Both the position numbers and the translations under genes were made by a program. Of a stretch of DNA of 64,000 nt, positions 60,392-64,000 are shown piece after piece (the first letter of the stretch is position 1; each line of letters begins with the position of its first letter). The stretch is taken from assembly GCF_964204645.1 (NCBI RefSeq), contig NC_134027.1:4514485-4578484 (forward strand), in the 5' to 3' direction. This DNA is from Tubulanus polymorphus. Its lineage: Eukaryota > Nemertea > Palaeonemertea > Tubulaniformes > Tubulanidae. The notes under the pieces are model-generated. The model was given only the letters and a program-made list of their open reading frames with translations. It did not search any database and was not told the origin of the DNA.

Positions 60392-63300
60392 TTACGACAA
60401 GGCAACTACGGAGTTCGTACTTCGATCGAGTATTTTAACATCATCGTCGTCATCATCGGTAGTAAGTTTCGGCCTCCTCGCCGCCGCGGCGCGTTGTCGG
60501 ATTATGCGCTTCATTTTCGACACGTTACAACGCGTAAGCTTCACGACACATTTTCGTATGTGCATCTGGCAGACGTGGTTTATAAATGGTTTACCTCGCA
60601 TTATTGTTTTTTTACAGATCAAGCAATATTGACTATCGACGCCGTGAAAACCGGTTAAATGCTTTTGAAGTTCACCCTGCCATTTACAAACGAACGGACA
60701 CCTCGGACAGCGAATACCGTGCTTCTCGAGAACGTGCTTATCGAACATCTTTTGATTTGCGAAATTTAAGCCACAAACTTTGCATTTTTTCAGCTTTCCA
60801 TTCGGAAGCACGATCGAATGTGAAACCTGTAGATGATAAACCATATCTTTGATACCTTCAGGTGTAATCGAAGCTCCGCATATCGGACATATTTTCAGAA
60901 CTCGAGCAGTCACGGTATCAAGGTTATGGTATAGCGTTAAATGCGTGTGCATTTTGGTAGCGGGTTGACTGCATAGATGACAAACACCGCCCTCTGGTAC
61001 GCGATGTTTCTTCACGACGCGATGATGAGTCAAACCCTGGAATGTCCAGAAACGTTCTTGGCATACATCACATGATAATGGCGGTGAAGCTCGACGCATG
61101 AACATTTCGCTGCTTATTTCTATTTTATGCGCCATCATGAAGTGAATGCGTAAACTTTCTTTGTCTTTAATAAAACCACTGCATATTTCACAGATCTCGT
61201 ATGAATAGTTAGGAGCTTTCGTATTTCTAGTGGTTTCCGGCGCATTAGACGTCGTCAAAATAGCTGGCCGTTTTTTGCCGACTTTACCCGCTGAAACATT
61301 ACTTAAGCGAGGCATAGATGAATTCGAGGATACATTAGGTACCAAACTTGAAGTAATCATTTTTGGTGGAACGGAATTGACAGTAGTACCCGACTGTACT
61401 GTTATCGGGACTGGACCATTCGGAGTCATGTAATAGTAAACCTGTGGTTTTGTTTGTACAACTTGACGAGATGGCTTGATGATTGGTTGAACAACTGCAA
61501 CATTGGGAACAACTGAATTAGTAGATATCTTATTCGCAGATGGTACTGGCACGGGATTAGATGGTATCACAGATCGCTGCGGTCTCGTTACTGCAGCCTT
61601 CGGCACATCTCTCATGATGAGTTCTCCGGGTAACGATCTGAACAGGAAGTTTATGTCGTCGTAATTCGGGAATAAATGCTTCTTCATATCAAATTTTTCT
61701 TCGCATTTAAATCGATGCCGGGTTACTCTGTTTTTAGCACTGTTCTCGAAAGAACAAATGTTACACTCCCAAAATGCTGGGGGCGCTTGCAGTTTTCCTT
61801 CCATGTTATGATCGGATTCCATGTGGAAGGTAAATTCTCGACACATTCGAGATTCATAATCGCACATAGCACAGCTATATTTGCCAGTTTTATCAACATG
61901 ACCTTGCTGACGATGGTAGTACAAAACATTTGACGATTCTGTTGCGAAACCACAAGAACAATATTCAAATTCTTTGTAATGGAATGGACGAGTTTTCTTG
62001 GCCAATTTCATGCTACCGTATTTCACTATTTTCAACTGTTTTTCTTCGGCCTCATTCAATTTCCGTCTCTTCGCCGCGTTTGTCTTACTTATAATTACGT
62101 CTTTATAAATCTTTTCTTTCGTAAAGTCCAAACCCATGAAATATAGATAACGCGCAACGGGCCGAAGTTTCCGAGCAACAGACTCGTGTTCTGTATCGAC
62201 ATCATCGGTAAAACATTCTATTTTTGGTAGAATTTCTTTTCCTCCAGTCTCATCTTTGATTACTTTTATTTCAGAATCACTTTCATCACCAGCTTTTTCA
62301 TCTTTCTTTTCCTTTGTATCAGTCGAATCAGCATTTTCATTCTTAGTGGTTGAATCAACATTATCCTCCATCTTGTCCAGTTCATCATCTTTTCCCTTTA
62401 AACTAGGCTTCTCTTTATGATCTCCATCATGTGTATCAATAGCTGATTCAACATCCTTGGAAACGGTTTCTTCATCTTTTTCCTTTTTGCTCGACTTTTC
62501 ATCATTATCAGGGTTATGAACATCTGATGAAGATTCCACATCCATAAGAACAGTTTCATCTTTTTTCTTTGGTTCAACATCATCTACTTCTTTTTCGCTC
62601 GATTCTTTATCTGTTATTAGTTCATTACCTTTGTTGATAATATTTTCACCATTATCAGAAGTTTCTGTTTCAGTTGTGGTCACATATTTGTCTGTTGTAG
62701 GTTTATCACCGGTTAATTCTTCTTTAGAGCTTTCATCCGATGGATCAGTTTCATTAGTTGGAATTTTTTGTTCCGAAGCTGAATTCTTTTTCTCACAAGT
62801 TTCAGTTACAGCTGGAACATTTTCAGATTTTTCAGCAGCATTTTTTTCATCGCCTGTTTCATTAGGAATTTCACAGTCTTTAATTGAGACATCTGTCTTC
62901 TCACTAATTTTTACAGAATCTGAACTATCATTTTCGATAGCACCGCATTTTTTGTCATTTTCTTTCGTAGAAGTATTTAGAGCGGCCTTTTTGTTATCGC
63001 TACAGCTTTTCTTCTCATCTTGGTCATCATCAATTATGACAATTTCTTCAATCTTCCTCTTCTTTTTCATACGCAGCGCTTTTTTTCTCTCATCATCTTC
63101 CGATTGTTGCTTCAACAACTCATCAAAATCTACGGTCAAAGGATCACGATGTAGATCATGGTATTTTATATACTCCCTTACCGCGTAACACAAGTTAACC
63201 ATATTCAACGGCACTCTCATCTTAGATATATACGATATAGTCCGTTCTTCAATCGATGGACCCCTTTTAGGGGGTATAATAGATACAGGTTTTCCATCAC

Positions 63301-64000
63301 GACCTATAATATTTTGAGTCTTTACCTTCTGATGAGTTGATAAAATGTTACTATTAGACGAGACTCGCGTTACAGGAACATTTCCGACAATGTTCATGTT
63401 AGCTGATTTACCAGCTCTCGACTTATTCCAATTTGCTATTTTCTGTCCGGACAGACTCATAGACGTGATCGGAAAATTCCCTCTAATATTATTAGTAGGT
63501 ATTAGTAACTGTCCATTACTGCCTACCAATCCATATTGTACTGGCATCATTACATTTTTACCCAACGATTGCTGAGGAATTGGAGCTAACTTCGGTAGAT
63601 TGACATTTTTATTGACTAACTGTTGCACTAACACAGTCTGATTTGCGTTCGCTCTGCTCGATTTTTTCGCAGGATCTTTCGTAATAACTTTCGGCGTCGA
63701 CCGCTCTTCGATAATTGTAATTCCCTCGTCGCTATTATTCTCTGTAGATTTGTTAATATCTATTTCAGCTTGATTACTCGCGTCGGATTTACTGAGATCA
63801 GTTTTCGGCGATGATTCTCCACTTTTCACGTCGCGCTCTACATCTTTGGAACTGGTATCCGACGAACTTTCAATCGATGCATCGTTATCTTTAACAGCTT
63901 TATCAGCATCTAATTTTTCGGCGTCATTCTTTGACTCGCCATTCATACAAATCCCGCTACTATTTACCGAAGCATGTTTTACGATGCACTCGTCAGTAGG
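60392..64000 (-). CDS. Multi-C2H2 zinc finger protein, possibly MEP-1-like; at least 1184 aa, 5' end open at window edge
   Basis: A single large exon ends at TAA 60392-60394. The first internal ATG is 63946-63944, but the frame stays open for 18 more codons to base 64000, so the true start may lie outside. Residue numbers count from that ATG. Residues 1-230 are disordered. A helical segment ERTISYISKMRVPLNMVNLC lies near 235-275. A long acidic Lys/Ser/Glu-rich region follows to about 600. Three C2H2 fingers (YCSCGF near 661, YSCAMC near 692, WECNIC near 724) come next, then a Pro/Val-rich linker, then about seven fingers from 914 to 1128 (CEICSGF, CDVCQERF, CHLCSQ, CPICGAS, CKVCGLNF, CPRCPF, CLICKK), and an acidic tail DDDDDDVKILD. 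The finger arrangement reminds me of MEP-1 of the NuRD/MEC repressor complexes; this identification is tentative. Nuclear DNA or chromatin binding is likely. Confidence 0.75.
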   Translation of the reverse strand, partial: PTDECIVKHASVNSSGICMNGESKNDAEKLDADKAVKDNDASIESSSDTSSKDVERDVKSGESSPKTDLSKSDASNQAEIDINKSTENNSDEGITIIEERSTPKVITKDPAKKSSRANANQTVLVQQLVNKNVNLPKLAPIPQQSLGKNVMMPVQYGLVGSNGQLLIPTNNIRGNFPITSMSLSGQKIANWNKSRAGKSANMNIVGNVPVTRVSSNSNILSTHQKVKTQNIIGRDGKPVSIIPPKRGPSIEERTISYISKMRVPLNMVNLCYAVREYIKYHDLHRDPLTVDFDELLKQQSEDDERKKALRMKKKRKIEEIVIIDDDQDEKKSCSDNKKAALNTSTKENDKKCGAIENDSSDSVKISEKTDVSIKDCEIPNETGDEKNAAEKSENVPAVTETCEKKNSASEQKIPTNETDPSDESSKEELTGDKPTTDKYVTTTETETSDNGENIINKGNELITDKESSEKEVDDVEPKKKDETVLMDVESSSDVHNPDNDEKSSKKEKDEETVSKDVESAIDTHDGDHKEKPSLKGKDDELDKMEDNVDSTTKNENADSTDTKEKKDEKAGDESDSEIKVIKDETGGKEILPKIECFTDDVDTEHESVARKLRPVARYLYFMGLDFTKEKIYKDVIISKTNAAKRRKLNEAEEKQLKIVKYGSMKLAKKTRPFHYKEFEYCSCGFATESSNVLYYHRQQGHVDKTGKYSCAMCDYESRMCREFTFHMESDHNMEGKLQAPPAFWECNICSFENSAKNRVTRHRFKCEEKFDMKKHLFPNYDDINFLFRSLPGELIMRDVPKAAVTRPQRSVIPSNPVPVPSANKISTNSVVPNVAVVQPIIKPSRQVVQTKPQVYYYMTPNGPVPITVQSGTTVNSVPPKMITSSLVPNVSSNSSMPRLSNVSAGKVGKKRPAILTTSNAPETTRNTKAPNYSYEICEICSGFIKDKESLRIHFMMAHKIEISSEMFMRRASPPLSCDVCQERFWTFQGLTHHRVVKKHRVPEGGVCHLCSQPATKMHTHLTLYHNLDTVTARVLKICPICGASITPEGIKDMVYHLQVSHSIVLPNGKLKKCKVCGLNFANQKMFDKHVLEKHGIRCPRCPFVCKWQGELQKHLTGFHGVDSQYCLICKKTIMRGKPFINHVCQMHIRKCVVKLTRCNVSKMKRIIRQRAAAARRPKLTTDDDDDDVKILDRSTNSVVALS

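Noticed and set aside
62631-63188. 185-codon plus-strand open frame rich in Ser and Phe
   Set aside because: It is the reverse-complement shadow of the Lys/Glu/Ser-rich zinc finger protein exon on the minus strand.

Overview
The window is animal nuclear DNA. Genes are split by GT-AG introns, the sequence is AT-rich with many small MITE-like repeats, and the proteins are metazoan (IP3 receptor, PP4 regulatory subunit 1, RSPRY1, a CFAP90-type axonemal protein). An intronic cluster of one miR-71 hairpin and six miR-2-family hairpins indicates a protostome, because miR-2 is a protostome family. A lophotrochozoan such as a mollusc, annelid or brachiopod is my inference; I cannot name the species.

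Layout from left to right. 1-14825 (minus): the first 23 coding exons of an inositol 1,4,5-trisphosphate receptor gene, whose 3' part lies beyond the left edge. 17440-29301 (minus): a complete 12-exon STAND gene, NACHT plus WD40 repeats of the NWD1/NWD2 type, about 1372 aa, with an MGTICS N-terminus. 32039-44710 (minus): complete PPP4R1, about 1099 aa; its intron 38342-42289 carries mir-71 and six mir-2 hairpins on the same strand. 46579-57885 (minus): complete RSPRY1, about 575 aa, rebuilt from 14 coding exons including an 11-nt microexon and an 84-nt stop-free intron. 49012-55438 (plus): an unrecognised disordered-protein gene lying entirely inside one RSPRY1 intron on the opposite strand, with four alternative ATG-bearing first exons that all splice in the same phase to one large exon. 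58822-59413 (plus): a three-exon CFAP90/C5orf49-like gene, divergent from RSPRY1. 60392-64000 (minus): a large exon for a multi-C2H2 zinc finger protein, perhaps MEP-1-like, open to the right edge.

Exon models were built by hand from splice consensus, reading-phase continuity across every junction, and recalled family sequences. Phase closes exactly for all seven gene models, which is the main support for the small exons. The neighbours do not form one pathway. The links that matter are structural: the miRNA cluster can be co-transcribed with PPP4R1, the nested plus-strand gene shares an intron with RSPRY1, and RSPRY1 and the CFAP90-like gene share a divergent promoter region of about 0.9 kb.
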